Assembly (NCBI GenBank): GCA_910587765.1
Contig: CAJUNR010000004.1
Location: 62,001 to 126,000, forward strand
Reading direction: 5' to 3'
DNA from: an uncultured Lachnospiraceae bacterium
GTDB taxonomy: Bacteria > Bacillota > Clostridia > Lachnospirales > Lachnospiraceae
DNA: 64,000 nt
Part shown: one piece after another, positions 7,958 through 17,214 of the stretch
Numbering within the stretch: the first letter of the stretch is position 1
How the letters are laid out: every line of letters starts with the position of its first letter
The notes under the pieces: model-generated
What the model was told of the DNA's origin: nothing
What the model saw: the letters and a program-made list of their open reading frames with translations, nothing else
Database searches by the model: none
Made by a program: the position numbers and the translations under genes

Positions 7958-8491
7958 ATGTCTAACCAGAACGAAGAACCTGCAGAAAAGAAACGCAGGC
8001 TGATCACCATCCTTCTCTTCCTTCTTCTGCTGGCGGCGCTGGCGGTATGTATCGTACTGCTGCTGACCAGAAAGGAAGAGGCGCCTGCGGAAGAGGTGGC
8101 GAGTGCTTTGGACAGAGGATTTGTCGATGAAGACAATGCGGACCGTATTATGGATGATTTGGCGGACAGAGTCGCGGAAGGAATGTTTGAATGTGAGATG
8201 ACGATGTCATGGACCTTCGAAAACGGAGAGGCTGAGTCGCCGAACGCGTATGTTGCCAATTCCGAGAATAACCGGAATACGCTGTACTTTGATGTCTATG
8301 ACAATTCGACAAACGAGATGCTCTATTCATCGGCGATGCTTCCGGTCGGATCGGCGCTTCAGAATATCAAACTGGAGAAGAATCTGCCGGCGGGCGAGTA
8401 CGACGCAGTGGTGATGTATACGTTGGTGGACGAAGACTACAAGGAGGTGAACAAAGTAGGCTTCAATATTACAATTTCTGTTCTTCATTAA
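7958..8491 (+). CDS. Membrane-anchored accessory protein between the VSGN proteins
   Basis: This 177-aa protein has a short charged N-terminus (residues 1-16), one transmembrane helix (about 17-37, rich in Leu, Ala and Ile) and an extracellular domain of about 130 aa. That domain ends in beta-rich sequence (LPAGEYDAVVMYTLVD then VGFNITISVL), which looks like an immunoglobulin-like or carbohydrate-binding sandwich. The family is not recognised. The start at 7958 is set by AGAGGAG nine bases upstream; an in-frame ATG at 7928 lies within the hairpin and before that ribosome site. Its position between two paralogous secreted proteins suggests it works with them, perhaps in anchoring or assembly. 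Confidence 0.65.
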   Translation: MSNQNEEPAEKKRRLITILLFLLLLAALAVCIVLLLTRKEEAPAEEVASALDRGFVDEDNADRIMDDLADRVAEGMFECEMTMSWTFENGEAESPNAYVANSENNRNTLYFDVYDNSTNEMLYSSAMLPVGSALQNIKLEKNLPAGEYDAVVMYTLVDEDYKEVNKVGFNITISVLH

Positions 8492-8518
8492 TTATTAATC
8501 TTTCAGGAGGTAAAGAAA

Positions 8519-9662
8519 ATGAGAAACTTGAAAAAAAGTGCTTGCAGCTGCATTGAGTGCATCGATGGTTATGGCAATGTCCGTACCGGTCATGGCTGCG
8601 GATTCGGATTCGGTAAGCGGCAACAAAGTCGGAGGCATTACCGCACCGGTTATTTCTCTTAATGTGGAAAAAGTTGTCGTGCCGGCAGATTATAAGATAG
8701 TATTTAATCCGGACCAATTGGTCGTGAAGACAGGGGAGTCTACTACTTCTACAGATCAGATTCTGTCCAGAAATTTCGGTATTGTCAATCAGAGCAGCCA
8801 GGATAAGATTGTGTCCGTAAATCTTGCGGTTGAGGATCTGAATAAAGGCGAGGAGAATGAAATTACTTTTTCTGTCAGTGCGAATGCCGCATCGAATGCG
8901 GAAGAAGGTGAATTTGCGCTTTATCTGGCGGCAGTTCCCGCAGACACCACTCCGATTTCGTTAAGTGCGAATTCTGTCAGCGCAAACGCAACGCCGTCAG
9001 ATTTGGCAGATGTTAACATGACAAAAGCTGCTGGAAAAGAAATGCCTCTGAACGCCGGAGATAATACAATGCAGTTTTATCTTAAAAAGGCAGTATACGG
9101 TTCAGTGTCCGGTAACGAGATTGATCTTGACACAGTCAGCGGAAATGACGTGAAGGATAATCTTGAACTGAAAAGTCTGGAGACAAATGGCAAAAGTGTT
9201 ACTGCATTTACGCTGACAGGCTCGATGAATAAGAATGCAGAGTGGGGTAAAATAAAGGAGGGCATTAAGATTACGCCTACTTATACGGTAAAAACCGCGC
9301 TTACGTCACCGACTGTGGAGTCTGGTACTGGTGCGCTGTATGTGGATCCGATTCCGAAGTTCACGACAGGAATTGCAGTTGGAACGATTCAGTATACTGC
9401 AGGTGCAGGTGACGACGCAGTGAAGTCAATTAATGATATCACAATGGTTTCAGCTGGCGGTAAAGAAATGAGTATCTACAAAGCTTTAGCCGGAAGCTGG
9501 GCGGCGGCAACAGAGTCCAATGGCATTATCACAATCGATCCGAAGTGTATTAGCGCATTTGCAAAGGCACTTCCGAATGATACGGAAAGGGATGTGACAA
9601 TAACCTTTACGAATCAGAACGATGAAACGCAGACCGTAACCATTAAAATTAAACTTAGATAA
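8519..9662 (+). CDS. Secreted VSGN-motif surface protein B, frame broken by an A7 tract
   Basis: A strong AGGAGG (8505-8510) precedes ATG 8519, but the frame runs through seven adenines (8531-8537) into the wrong frame. With six adenines it would read a textbook signal peptide (MRNLKKVLAAALSASMV..., ending PVMAADS) joined to the long open frame that continues to 9662. The only in-frame start left is GTG 8538, 27 bases from the ribosome site, with a shortened signal peptide. The mature part (about 350 aa) has VSGN/VSAN motifs (DSVSGNKV, SVSANAT, GSVSGNEI, DTVSGNDV) and is paralogous to the protein at 6838-7839, with an extra C-terminal domain of about 100 aa. The tract may be a phase-variable switch, a slippage site or a sequencing error. 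Confidence 0.7.
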
Positions 9663-9680
9663 CTGAATTAATTAAGAATA

Positions 9681-9734
9681 GGGAAAGGAAATGTTCTGCT
9701 TGATTTTAAGAGAGGTTTTCTTTCCCCCTCTTAA
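9681..9734 (+). terminator. Two overlapping stems downstream of VSGN protein B
   Basis: GGGAAAGGAAA (9681-9691) pairs with TTTTCTTTCCC (9716-9726) with one G-U pair. TTAAGAG (9706-9712) can instead pair with CTCTTAA (9728-9734). The two stems exclude each other, as in an attenuator. No clear T-run follows, so the terminator assignment is weak. Confidence 0.35.
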
Positions 9735-9739
9735 TAAAA

Positions 9740-10474
9740 ATGGATATGAAGATATGGGCGCACCGGGGCTGCAGTCAACAGTATCCGGAGAACACGCTTC
9801 TGGCATTTGAAAAAGCGGCAAAGATTCAAGGGCTGACCGGAATTGAACTGGATATTCAGCTTACGAAGGACGGAGAGATCGTGGTTTTTCACGATGAGCG
9901 AATAGACCGTACGACGGACGGAAGCGGATATATCAGGGATTATACATCGGCGGAATTGCGGAGACTGAAGATCGACGCGGGCGCAGAGCCGTACCAAAGG
10001 ATTCCGATGATGGAGGAAGTACTTAATCTGCTGGCGGACAGGCTTTCCTCCGGGTTAAAACTGAATATTGAATTGAAGAACAGCGTCTGTGCATACGAAG
10101 GGATGGAGGAAAAGATTCTTAATCTGGTACACAGAAGAAATCTGCAGGACTGCGTGATATATTCCTCCTTTTACGCGGGTTCGCTGGAGAAGCTGGGGAT
10201 TCTGGACTCGGACGCAGAGCTGGGGATTCTGGATACCAGAGTGTCGGACTGTCTCTATAAGCTGAAAGGCGGCTGCAAAGCAACCGCTCTTCATCCGTTT
10301 TGGAGAGGGATGGACCTGTCGGCAGAGCGCTTATCGGACTATACCGTGCGGGCATGGTTCTCCGGTCACCTCTATCCGGAAAAACCGACCGGGACGAGGC
10401 TGGATTTTGCCGGACTGGAACAGCAGGGTATCACGGACGTTTTTTTGAACGAACCGGAGCGGTATATATCTTGA
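9740..10474 (+). CDS. Glycerophosphodiester phosphodiesterase
   Basis: This 244-aa GDPD-family enzyme hydrolyses glycerophosphodiesters to glycerol 3-phosphate and an alcohol. Motifs are in order: AHRG (7-10), PENT (16-19), ELDIQLTKDGEIVVFHD (about 36-52, the metal and catalytic acid/base region) and IELKN near 112. There is no signal peptide, so it should act in the cytoplasm. The length matches the family. No ribosome site lies directly before ATG 9740; the nearest purine run (AGAGAGG, 9709-9715) falls inside the upstream stem, so translation may depend on that structure. In this locus it could recycle glycerol 3-phosphate or trim glycerophosphate-modified glycans. Confidence 0.88.
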   Translation: MDMKIWAHRGCSQQYPENTLLAFEKAAKIQGLTGIELDIQLTKDGEIVVFHDERIDRTTDGSGYIRDYTSAELRRLKIDAGAEPYQRIPMMEEVLNLLADRLSSGLKLNIELKNSVCAYEGMEEKILNLVHRRNLQDCVIYSSFYAGSLEKLGILDSDAELGILDTRVSDCLYKLKGGCKATALHPFWRGMDLSAERLSDYTVRAWFSGHLYPEKPTGTRLDFAGLEQQGITDVFLNEPERYIS

Positions 10475-10499
10475 TCAGATCAGAGAGGAGCAGGGACGA

Positions 10500-11036
10500 T
10501 TGAACGAAGAGCTGGAAAAGATGCTGCTCTTTTGCATAGAAAAGGGATATCCGGCTGAAGGGAAAATGATAGATGCAACACGGCTGATTTTTGAAGAACG
10601 GGTGAAGATGAACTGTTTCTACTGTGGGAAATATAATCTGTGCTGGAAGTGTCCGCCGAAAATTCCCGCGGTTGACTATCAAAAGATGCTGAGTGAGTTT
10701 GATCATGCGGCGTTTCTCTATATAAAAAGAGGTCTGGCGGGGAATGATTATGAGACGGTGCGGAATGATTCTTCCGTGCAGCTTCATCGGACGTTGCTGG
10801 AATGTGAGAAATGGTTATGGGAGCATGGGTATGCGACGGCACTGTCCTTTATCGGCGGTTCCTGCAAGCTATGTAAAAACGGATGCACTCCGGACCGGTG
10901 TGCGAATCCTTACATGGCGCGAAGTTCGGTGGAAGCGCTGGGAATCAATGTATTGAAAAGCGCGGAGCAGTTTGGACTCCGGATTCATTTTCCGCCGAAG
11001 GATTATATGATGCGCATCGGATTATTGTTATGGTGA
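10500..11036 (+). CDS. DUF2284 cysteine-rich metal-binding protein
   Basis: This 178-aa protein has the DUF2284 cysteine pattern: CFYCGKYNLCWKCPP near residues 37-52 and CKLCKNGCTPDRCANP near 122-137, which suggests iron-sulfur or zinc binding. The biochemical role of the family is unknown. The start is TTG 10500, preceded by AGAGAGGAGCAGGG; no ATG lies near. It sits between the GDPD and a nucleotidyltransferase and may be cotranscribed with both. A second DUF2284 protein lies at 41070-41603. Confidence 0.75.
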   Translation: MNEELEKMLLFCIEKGYPAEGKMIDATRLIFEERVKMNCFYCGKYNLCWKCPPKIPAVDYQKMLSEFDHAAFLYIKRGLAGNDYETVRNDSSVQLHRTLLECEKWLWEHGYATALSFIGGSCKLCKNGCTPDRCANPYMARSSVEALGINVLKSAEQFGLRIHFPPKDYMMRIGLLLW

Positions 11037-11050
11037 AAGGAGACAGTCAT

Positions 11051-11758
11051 ATGACGTATATCTTTTTGATGGCAGGAAAGGGTTCAAGGCTTTATCCTTT
11101 GACTTTAAATTATCCAAAATCTTTATATAAACTGGATAAGGATACCAGTATCCTGAAGCGGATGGTTTCACTGATCCGGAAATATGATGCCGATGCAGAG
11201 ATCGTGGTAGTGGTCGGTTTTATGAGTGAGAAGATCCGGGAAGAGATTTCGGAGGCAGTATTTTATGAGAATCCGTTTTATGTAGTGACTAATTCCATCG
11301 CTTCCCTGTGGTTTTCCAGGGCGTGTCTTGAGAGGGAGAATGTTACAATTATCAATGGTGATATTGTAGTGGAAGAACGTTTGGTGAAAGATTATATCTG
11401 CCGTCGGGTAAAGAGGCCGGAAGTTTTGATTGACAGCAGTATCAAGAACTCCGGAGATTATAATGTGCAGGTCAATGACGGAAGAATCCTTGTGATGAGC
11501 AAGGAACTGGAGGATTATTACGGGGAATATGCAGGCATTACCAAGCTGGATCAGGAGTCCTCTCTAAAACTGAAGCGCTGTGTGGAACAGATGGTGCAGG
11601 GAGGCATGTACGATCAGTGGTATGAAAATGCTCTTGTGCAGATGATATTTAACGAGGACTTTCAGTTATATTACAAAGACATACGAGAATACCGGTGGAC
11701 CGAAGTGGACTGTGTCAGCGACATGCTGCTGGCAAAACAGATTCATATGCAGAGATAG
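11051..11758 (+). CDS. Sugar/choline phosphate nucleotidyltransferase, LicC-like
   Basis: This 235-aa NTP-transferase has a short Rossmann-like fold that begins with the nucleotide-binding signature FLMAGKGSRLYPLT and the following PKSL. Its size and the short GxGxR loop resemble LicC-type phosphocholine cytidylyltransferases more than the longer glucose-1-phosphate thymidylyltransferases. INGDIV (near residue 100) fits the metal-binding Asp. The ATG at 11051 follows AAAGGAGACAG. The activated product would feed the surface glycan; whether it is CDP-choline or another nucleotide sugar cannot be told. Confidence 0.75.
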   Translation: MTYIFLMAGKGSRLYPLTLNYPKSLYKLDKDTSILKRMVSLIRKYDADAEIVVVVGFMSEKIREEISEAVFYENPFYVVTNSIASLWFSRACLERENVTIINGDIVVEERLVKDYICRRVKRPEVLIDSSIKNSGDYNVQVNDGRILVMSKELEDYYGEYAGITKLDQESSLKLKRCVEQMVQGGMYDQWYENALVQMIFNEDFQLYYKDIREYRWTEVDCVSDMLLAKQIHMQR

Positions 11759-11775
11759 GAGACTATGCGTGTACC

Positions 11776-11810
11776 TTGACAATTTCATACTTTACATCAG
11801 AATTTGATGT
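11776..11810 (+). promoter_or_regulatory. Candidate promoter with operator-like dyad
   Basis: A consensus TTGACA (11776-11781) is followed by a dyad ACATCA-GAATT-TGATGT (11794-11810) that covers the expected -10 position. The -10 itself is weak. This would suit a regulated promoter for the ATPase gene at 11897. Confidence 0.35.
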
Positions 11811-11896
11811 GTATTGATGCCCTTTACAGATCCGGGGTGCGATGATAAAATAAATAGAAAGCGGATTGCCGACTGGTTTTTGGGAAGGGAGAGAAG

Positions 11897-13483
11897 ATGC
11901 AGCGGTACTTTAATACAGAGGGACGATGCAGACCGGAGATCCATTATATGGTCAGACTGGATGAGAGACTGAGTCAAATCCGAAACCGGTTTGTGGACCG
12001 CAGAAAATATTTTATCATCAACCGGGGGCGGCAGTATGGAAAGACGACGACCCTGATGGCGCTGGCCGAATATCTGAAAGAGGATTATATAGTTCTGTTT
12101 ATGGATTTTCAGGGAATCAGTTCCGCCAGTTTTGAGAATGAAAATAAATTTGTAGAAGCTTTTGTCAGAGATTTTTTGAAAGCACTGAAAAGCGAAAAGG
12201 CTGGGATAAGAGAGAAATTTCAAAGGATGTTCACAATGTCGGCAGAAAAAGAACTCAGCCTGAATGAATTATTTTCCTATCTAAGTCAAATGTGTGAAGA
12301 ATCAGATCAGCCTGTAGTTCTGCTCATTGACGAAGTAGACAGCGCATCCAATAATCAGGTATTCCTTGATTTTCTTGCGATGCTCCGCCGATACTATCTG
12401 GACCGGGAAAACAGTCCGACCTTTCACTCTGTGATTTTGGCGGGGGTATATGATATAAAAAATCTCAAACTGAAATTACGGCCGGATGACGAACACCATT
12501 ATAACAGTCCCTGGAATATTGCCGCCAGATTTGAACTGGATATGAATTTTTCGGCCAGACAGATTGCGGCCATGCTGGAGGAATATGAGTCTGACCGGCA
12601 TGTGGGGATGGATGTGGAAGCTGTTTCGTCATATATTTACGAATATACTTCGGGATATCCATATCTGGTATCAGCGGTCTGCAAGTTTCTGGATGAAGAA
12701 CTGCCGGACAGTGAAAAGTTTGAGGATATTCATGATATATGGACGAGAGAAGGTATTTGTGAGGCTGTCAGCATGCTCCTGGATGAAAATATTCCTCTCT
12801 TTGACAGTATGATCAGGCAGATTTACGAATATCCGGAAATGAAACAGATGCTGCAGGCAATCCTGTTTGAGGGAAAACGGCTGACGTATAACCCGGATCA
12901 CCCGGCCATCAATCTGGCGTCGATGTTTGGATATATCGTCAGTAAAGAAAAGGCGGTGCAGGTGGCCAACCGGATCTTTGAGATGCGGCTGTATAACTTT
13001 TTCCTGTCGGAGGAAGAATTGACAGCTGCTATTTATCATGAGGCGCAGGCGAACCGGAATCAGTTTGTAGACGGCTGCCGTCTCAACATGGATCTGGTAC
13101 TGGAAAAGTTTGTAGAATATTTTACGGATATTTACAGTGAAAATGATGAACAGTTCCTCGAGAGCCAGGGAAGAAAATTGTTTTTGCTTTACTTGAAGCC
13201 AATCATCAACGGTACGGGAAATTATTACATTGAAGCGCAGACCAGAGACGCCAGGCGGACCGATGTGATTGTGGACTATCGCGGCGAACAATTCATTGTC
13301 GAGATGAAAATATGGCGGGGCAGCGAATATCGGGAGCGGGGAGAACAGCAGCTGGCGGATTATCTGGACGCTTATCATCAGGAGAAAGGATATCTTCTGA
13401 GTTTTAATTTTAACAAGAAGAAAGAGCAGGGAATCCGGAAGATTCGGATTGGTAAAAAGACGATTATAGAAGTGGTTGTCTAG
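11897..13483 (+). CDS. AAA-ATPase-like protein with C-terminal PD-(D/E)XK nuclease domain
   Basis: This 528-aa protein has an N-terminal P-loop ATPase domain with Walker A GRQYGKTT (44-51) and Walker B VVLLIDEVDS (about residue 140), of the AAA-ATPase-like type. At the C-terminus (about 430-528) is a PD-(D/E)XK nuclease-like fold with DVIVDYRGEQFIVEMKIWRG, giving the D...ExK catalytic set. Such two-domain proteins are common and often multicopy in gut Clostridia and Bacteroidetes; their role is unproven, with mobile-element or defence functions proposed. It has its own candidate promoter and is followed by a hairpin, so it appears to be a one-gene insertion inside the glycan locus. The ATG follows GGGAAGGGAGAGAAG. 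Confidence 0.85.
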   Translation: MQRYFNTEGRCRPEIHYMVRLDERLSQIRNRFVDRRKYFIINRGRQYGKTTTLMALAEYLKEDYIVLFMDFQGISSASFENENKFVEAFVRDFLKALKSEKAGIREKFQRMFTMSAEKELSLNELFSYLSQMCEESDQPVVLLIDEVDSASNNQVFLDFLAMLRRYYLDRENSPTFHSVILAGVYDIKNLKLKLRPDDEHHYNSPWNIAARFELDMNFSARQIAAMLEEYESDRHVGMDVEAVSSYIYEYTSGYPYLVSAVCKFLDEELPDSEKFEDIHDIWTREGICEAVSMLLDENIPLFDSMIRQIYEYPEMKQMLQAILFEGKRLTYNPDHPAINLASMFGYIVSKEKAVQVANRIFEMRLYNFFLSEEELTAAIYHEAQANRNQFVDGCRLNMDLVLEKFVEYFTDIYSENDEQFLESQGRKLFLLYLKPIINGTGNYYIEAQTRDARRTDVIVDYRGEQFIVEMKIWRGSEYRERGEQQLADYLDAYHQEKGYLLSFNFNKKKEQGIRKIRIGKKTIIEVVV

Positions 13484-13511
13484 AATAGCAGTATACGGAA
13501 AAGGTTACTGG

Positions 13512-13560
13512 AAAAATCTGATGCAAAGTATGAGATGGTCATAGATTGCATCAGATTTTT
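13512..13560 (+). terminator. 15-bp inverted repeat, probable terminator
   Basis: AAAAATCTGATGCAA (13512-13526) and TTGCATCAGATTTTT (13546-13560) are perfectly complementary and the right arm ends in five T. It lies 29 bases after the ATPase gene, and its AT-flanked stem could terminate transcription in either direction. Confidence 0.65.
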
Positions 13561-13646
13561 GTTGTTTGGAAGAAAATGCTGGAAAAGAAAACAGTGGTTT
13601 TGATATGAATGTACAAAAGTGAACAGAAGGTCAGGTTTTTACAGTC

Positions 13647-14930
13647 ATGAATGAGAAGAATTATATCCGCTATCGGAAACTGAAAGCATTGGGAAACAGA
13701 CTCTGTTTCCGGTTTTGCAGAATCTTTCCGGTCAAAAAAAAACGAATCAGTGTCTGTACATTTGAGGGACGGGGCGGTTTTGGCTGTAATCCGAAGTATA
13801 TTGTGGAAGAACTGCACAGGCGCAGTTCCGGATATGAATTTGTCTGGTTTGTCAATGATATGGAGAAGAAATTTCCGGACTATATCAAAAAAGTTCCCAA
13901 TACGCTGTGGAGCAGGGCTTACTGGCTGTCCACCTCTGCGATATGGATTGACAATTACCGTAAGCCTTATGGGACCTGTAAACGAAAAGGACAGTATTAT
14001 CTGAACACCAATCATTATACCGTTGCTATGAAAAGTACCGGCCTGTGGAGAGGAAAAGGGTTTTCGGAAATGGCATATCTGGTTAGCAAGAACGACTCGG
14101 ATATGATTGATGATCTTGTGATCGATTCGAAATGGTGCGAGGATGCTTTTGGAAAAGGAATGGTATACAGCGGAAATTATCTCAAGACTGGAGCGCCTCG
14201 GTGTGATGTCCTCTTCGGGGACAGAAGCATCTGGCACCGGGCTTTCTGCAGGCGACACGGACTTCCAGAGGATGCGAAGGTGCTGATGTATGCGCCGACG
14301 TTCCGGGAGGGAGCAAAAGACGGGAAAAGAAGTGTATTTTCCGGGGACTGGAGTATTGATTTCAGGCGTCTGATTCAAAATCTGGAGAGAAAATTTGGCG
14401 GTCAATGGTATCTCTGCATCCGGGTACATCCGCAGCTTGCAGAAGCCTTTCAGGAGTATCGGGATGAGGAGATACAGGATCGTCTGATTGACGAAAGCCG
14501 GGCAGATGACATGTATGAAATTCTGGCGGGAATGGATGCGTATATGACGGATTATTCCAGCGCGATGTTTGATGCCGGTTTTGCAGGGATTCCGGTGTTT
14601 CTCTACGCGGATGATATTGAGAAATACGCGCATGACAGGGGAAGCCTGATGTGGAATCTGGCTACGGACCCGCCGGGGCATGTGACAAATAATAAAGCGA
14701 TGACACCGGAGATTGATGCGGTGCTGCCTTTTTCGGTTGCGAGGGATAATGGGGAGCTGGAAAAGTATCTCATGGAATTTGATGAAAAACGATACCGAAC
14801 AAAGATTGATTGTTTAATGAATGAGCTTAAATTGGTGTTTGATGGGAATGCAGGCAGAAAAGTAGCGGATAAAATAGAAGATATGTGTATTGTGATTCAA
14901 ACGGCACATGATGAAGGAGAACGGCGATGA
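13647..14930 (+). CDS. CDP-glycerol glycerophosphotransferase family protein (TagB/TagF-like)
   Basis: This 427-aa GT-B enzyme should transfer glycerol- or ribitol-type phosphate from a CDP donor to a glycan. A basic N-terminal helix (residues 1-35) suggests a membrane-surface position. Family motifs include the LNTNH(Y) region near 119-123 (TWHG in most members), KTGAPRCDVLF near 186-196, APTFREG near 216, IRVHPQL near 259 and MTDYSSAMFDAGF near 300-312. The TWHG His motif is altered to TNHY, so the acceptor may be unusual. There is no strong ribosome site before ATG 13647. The next gene overlaps by four bases, which indicates coupled translation. Confidence 0.85.
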   Translation: MNEKNYIRYRKLKALGNRLCFRFCRIFPVKKKRISVCTFEGRGGFGCNPKYIVEELHRRSSGYEFVWFVNDMEKKFPDYIKKVPNTLWSRAYWLSTSAIWIDNYRKPYGTCKRKGQYYLNTNHYTVAMKSTGLWRGKGFSEMAYLVSKNDSDMIDDLVIDSKWCEDAFGKGMVYSGNYLKTGAPRCDVLFGDRSIWHRAFCRRHGLPEDAKVLMYAPTFREGAKDGKRSVFSGDWSIDFRRLIQNLERKFGGQWYLCIRVHPQLAEAFQEYRDEEIQDRLIDESRADDMYEILAGMDAYMTDYSSAMFDAGFAGIPVFLYADDIEKYAHDRGSLMWNLATDPPGHVTNNKAMTPEIDAVLPFSVARDNGELEKYLMEFDEKRYRTKIDCLMNELKLVFDGNAGRKVADKIEDMCIVIQTAHDEGERR

Positions 14931-16135
14931 AATATATTGTCCTAGGGGCAGGGCCGGCAGGATTGGTTGTGGCAAACAGATTAAAACAACTTGGAAAAGA
15001 TTCTGTAATTGTTTTGGAATGTGGTAGAGAGGCTGGTGGACTTTGTCGTTCAAGTGTCGTAGATAATGCTCCATTTGACATTGGAGGCGGGCATTTTCTG
15101 GATGCAGATAATATAAAAGCAGTAAATTTCCTTTTTAAATATATGCCGGCAGAGGAATGGGATTTATATGAAAGAGACAGCAGAATCCTGATTAATGGAT
15201 ATTTTATCAATAGCCCTGTTGAAGCTAATATCTGGCAGATGGGATTGGATGAACAGATTGAATATTTAAAATCGATAGCAATTGCGGGGTGTAATCTTGG
15301 CCATAAAATGCCAAATAGATTTATTGACTGGATTGACTGGAAATTGGGTAAAAAGATCGCATCAGAATATATGCTTCCATATAACAAAAAGATGTTTGCG
15401 GATGAATTAAATGAATTGGGAACATATTGGCTGGATAAACTTCCAAATGTAAGCTTTGAGGAAACTTTGAGGAGTTGTCTGACACATAGAGCTTGTGGAA
15501 AACAGCCAGGACATGCCCGATTTTATTATCCAAAGAAATATGGATTCGGTGAAGTTTGGATAAGAATGGCGGATAGTATCAGAAGCTGTATTTATTATGG
15601 GACCAGGGCACAATCCATAGATTTTATTGAAAAAAAAGTAAAGACAACGGATGGAGAAATCTATTCGGCGGATATCATTATAAGCACAATTCCATGGAGA
15701 GAGTTTAAAGAATTGAAAGGAATGCCGAACAATCTGATTACAAGTATTTTAAAATTAAAACACAGTTCAATAGAAACACGTTATTTTGCTGAGAATATGG
15801 ATACGCAAGCTCAATGGATCTATTATCCGGATCAACGCTTACCATATCATCGTATCCTTGTCAGACATAATTTTTGTCCTCACAGTAAGGGTTATTGGAC
15901 TGAGACCAGAAAAGAGAGAACGCCCATGTTCTCATCAAATAGCGGTGAAACATTCACTTATGTCAACGAATATGCATATCCGTTAAATACGATAGAAAAA
16001 CCTGCAGTTATGAAAAATCTTTTGGGATGGTGCGAGAAGCACCAGGTGTATGGACTGGGAAGATGGGGAGAACATCAACACTATAATTCAGATGTTGTAG
16101 TCAATCTTGCTTCCAGTCTGGCAGAAAGACTGTAG
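14927..16135 (+). CDS. FAD/NAD(P)-binding amine-oxidase/UDP-galactopyranose-mutase-like protein
   Basis: This 402-aa flavoprotein begins with a Rossmann dinucleotide-binding motif (VLGAGPAGLVVANRL) followed by LECGREAGGLCRS, typical of the protoporphyrinogen oxidase/amine oxidase/UGM superfamily. The glycan context favours a sugar-nucleotide mutase or oxidase over pigment metabolism, but the protein lacks clear UGM arginine motifs that I can place. It overlaps the upstream transferase by ATGA. Base composition drops sharply here to an AT-rich codon use, the start of the probably acquired core of the locus. Confidence 0.7.
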   Translation: MKYIVLGAGPAGLVVANRLKQLGKDSVIVLECGREAGGLCRSSVVDNAPFDIGGGHFLDADNIKAVNFLFKYMPAEEWDLYERDSRILINGYFINSPVEANIWQMGLDEQIEYLKSIAIAGCNLGHKMPNRFIDWIDWKLGKKIASEYMLPYNKKMFADELNELGTYWLDKLPNVSFEETLRSCLTHRACGKQPGHARFYYPKKYGFGEVWIRMADSIRSCIYYGTRAQSIDFIEKKVKTTDGEIYSADIIISTIPWREFKELKGMPNNLITSILKLKHSSIETRYFAENMDTQAQWIYYPDQRLPYHRILVRHNFCPHSKGYWTETRKERTPMFSSNSGETFTYVNEYAYPLNTIEKPAVMKNLLGWCEKHQVYGLGRWGEHQHYNSDVVVNLASSLAERL

Positions 16136-16155
16136 ATATTGTACGGAGGATATTA

Positions 16156-17172
16156 ATGAATATATTGTCTAAACGAGACATTATGAAAAATCAAAATAAT
16201 GATAAAAAATATTGTTTTGATATTATTTTTGAATGGGAGAATATATTGGCACAGCAGTTAAATGTTCCGATATTGATTCGCTCGCCATTGGAATTTAAAT
16301 TTGATGAAATATGCCGAAAAATATACAAAAAAGTAAAAATTCCATTTTACAGATGGTTTTCTTTGGTGGATAAAAGAGATAAATATGTGATTATGTTTGA
16401 TGCAAGCACAAAAAGACAGGATGGGATTTACAATAACAGAAATTACATTCCGTGTTTGATTGATTACTTCCTTGCAGATGATGAGTACCAGATGTTTATA
16501 AAAGCATATCGAAGAAACCCATTGGTACTTGTTTCCAGTAGAGAAGTGTACGAATACTTGGTGAAAAAAGGATGTCCTGTAAATATTGAGCATTTTCCTC
16601 TGTCATTACCGGATGGCCTTTGGCAGGATGAGGCATTTGAGAAAATGTATGATTTAGTAATGTTTGCCAGACAGAACCCGTTATTGGTGAAATATATTGA
16701 TATTTATGAAAAAAGACATCCTGATTTTAAACTGGTAAGACGGAAATATGAAAATGGACATTATATATATTATTTGTCGGTTACAGGAGAATTTGTAAGT
16801 TATGGAGATTCCCGGGAAGACTACTGGAAAATGGTAAGTCAGTCAAAAATTGCAGTATATACAACGCCGGGAATGGATGGAACAAGGTCTGATGCGAATG
16901 GATGGAATCAGGTTACACCTCACTTTCTGGAAGAGATAGCTGGACAATGTCATATAATAGCTCGATATCCGAATAATACTGATACAAGATGGTATGAGAT
17001 GGAACAAATATGCACCAGCGTTAATAATTATGAGGAGTTTGAGAATTTAATGGATGAATACAGAAATACAGAAGTAGATCTGAAAAAATATAAATCATAT
17101 TTAAACAGACATTTCACAAGTAAAAGAGCTGAGTTATTAAAAGAAATTATGGAGGGAAACGGAATGCTGTAA
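16156..17172 (+). CDS. Putative glycosyltransferase (GT-B-like)
   Basis: This 338-aa soluble protein lacks a clear family signature, but its second half looks like a GT-B donor domain: MVSQSKIAVYTTPGMDGTR (about residues 230-248) and VTPHFLEEIAGQCHIIARYP (about 255-274) match the usual nucleotide-sugar-binding loop and its E-x7-E-like pattern. It lies between a flavoprotein and a DUF115 transferase in the AT-rich block, so a role in building the same glycan is likely. The start ATG 16156 follows GGAGG; an in-frame ATG at 16183 is possible. Confidence 0.6.
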   Translation: MNILSKRDIMKNQNNDKKYCFDIIFEWENILAQQLNVPILIRSPLEFKFDEICRKIYKKVKIPFYRWFSLVDKRDKYVIMFDASTKRQDGIYNNRNYIPCLIDYFLADDEYQMFIKAYRRNPLVLVSSREVYEYLVKKGCPVNIEHFPLSLPDGLWQDEAFEKMYDLVMFARQNPLLVKYIDIYEKRHPDFKLVRRKYENGHYIYYLSVTGEFVSYGDSREDYWKMVSQSKIAVYTTPGMDGTRSDANGWNQVTPHFLEEIAGQCHIIARYPNNTDTRWYEMEQICTSVNNYEEFENLMDEYRNTEVDLKKYKSYLNRHFTSKRAELLKEIMEGNGML

Positions 17173-17214
17173 AAGTTTGTGATAAATGGAACAAAGATTT
17201 AAAGGAGAACTTTT

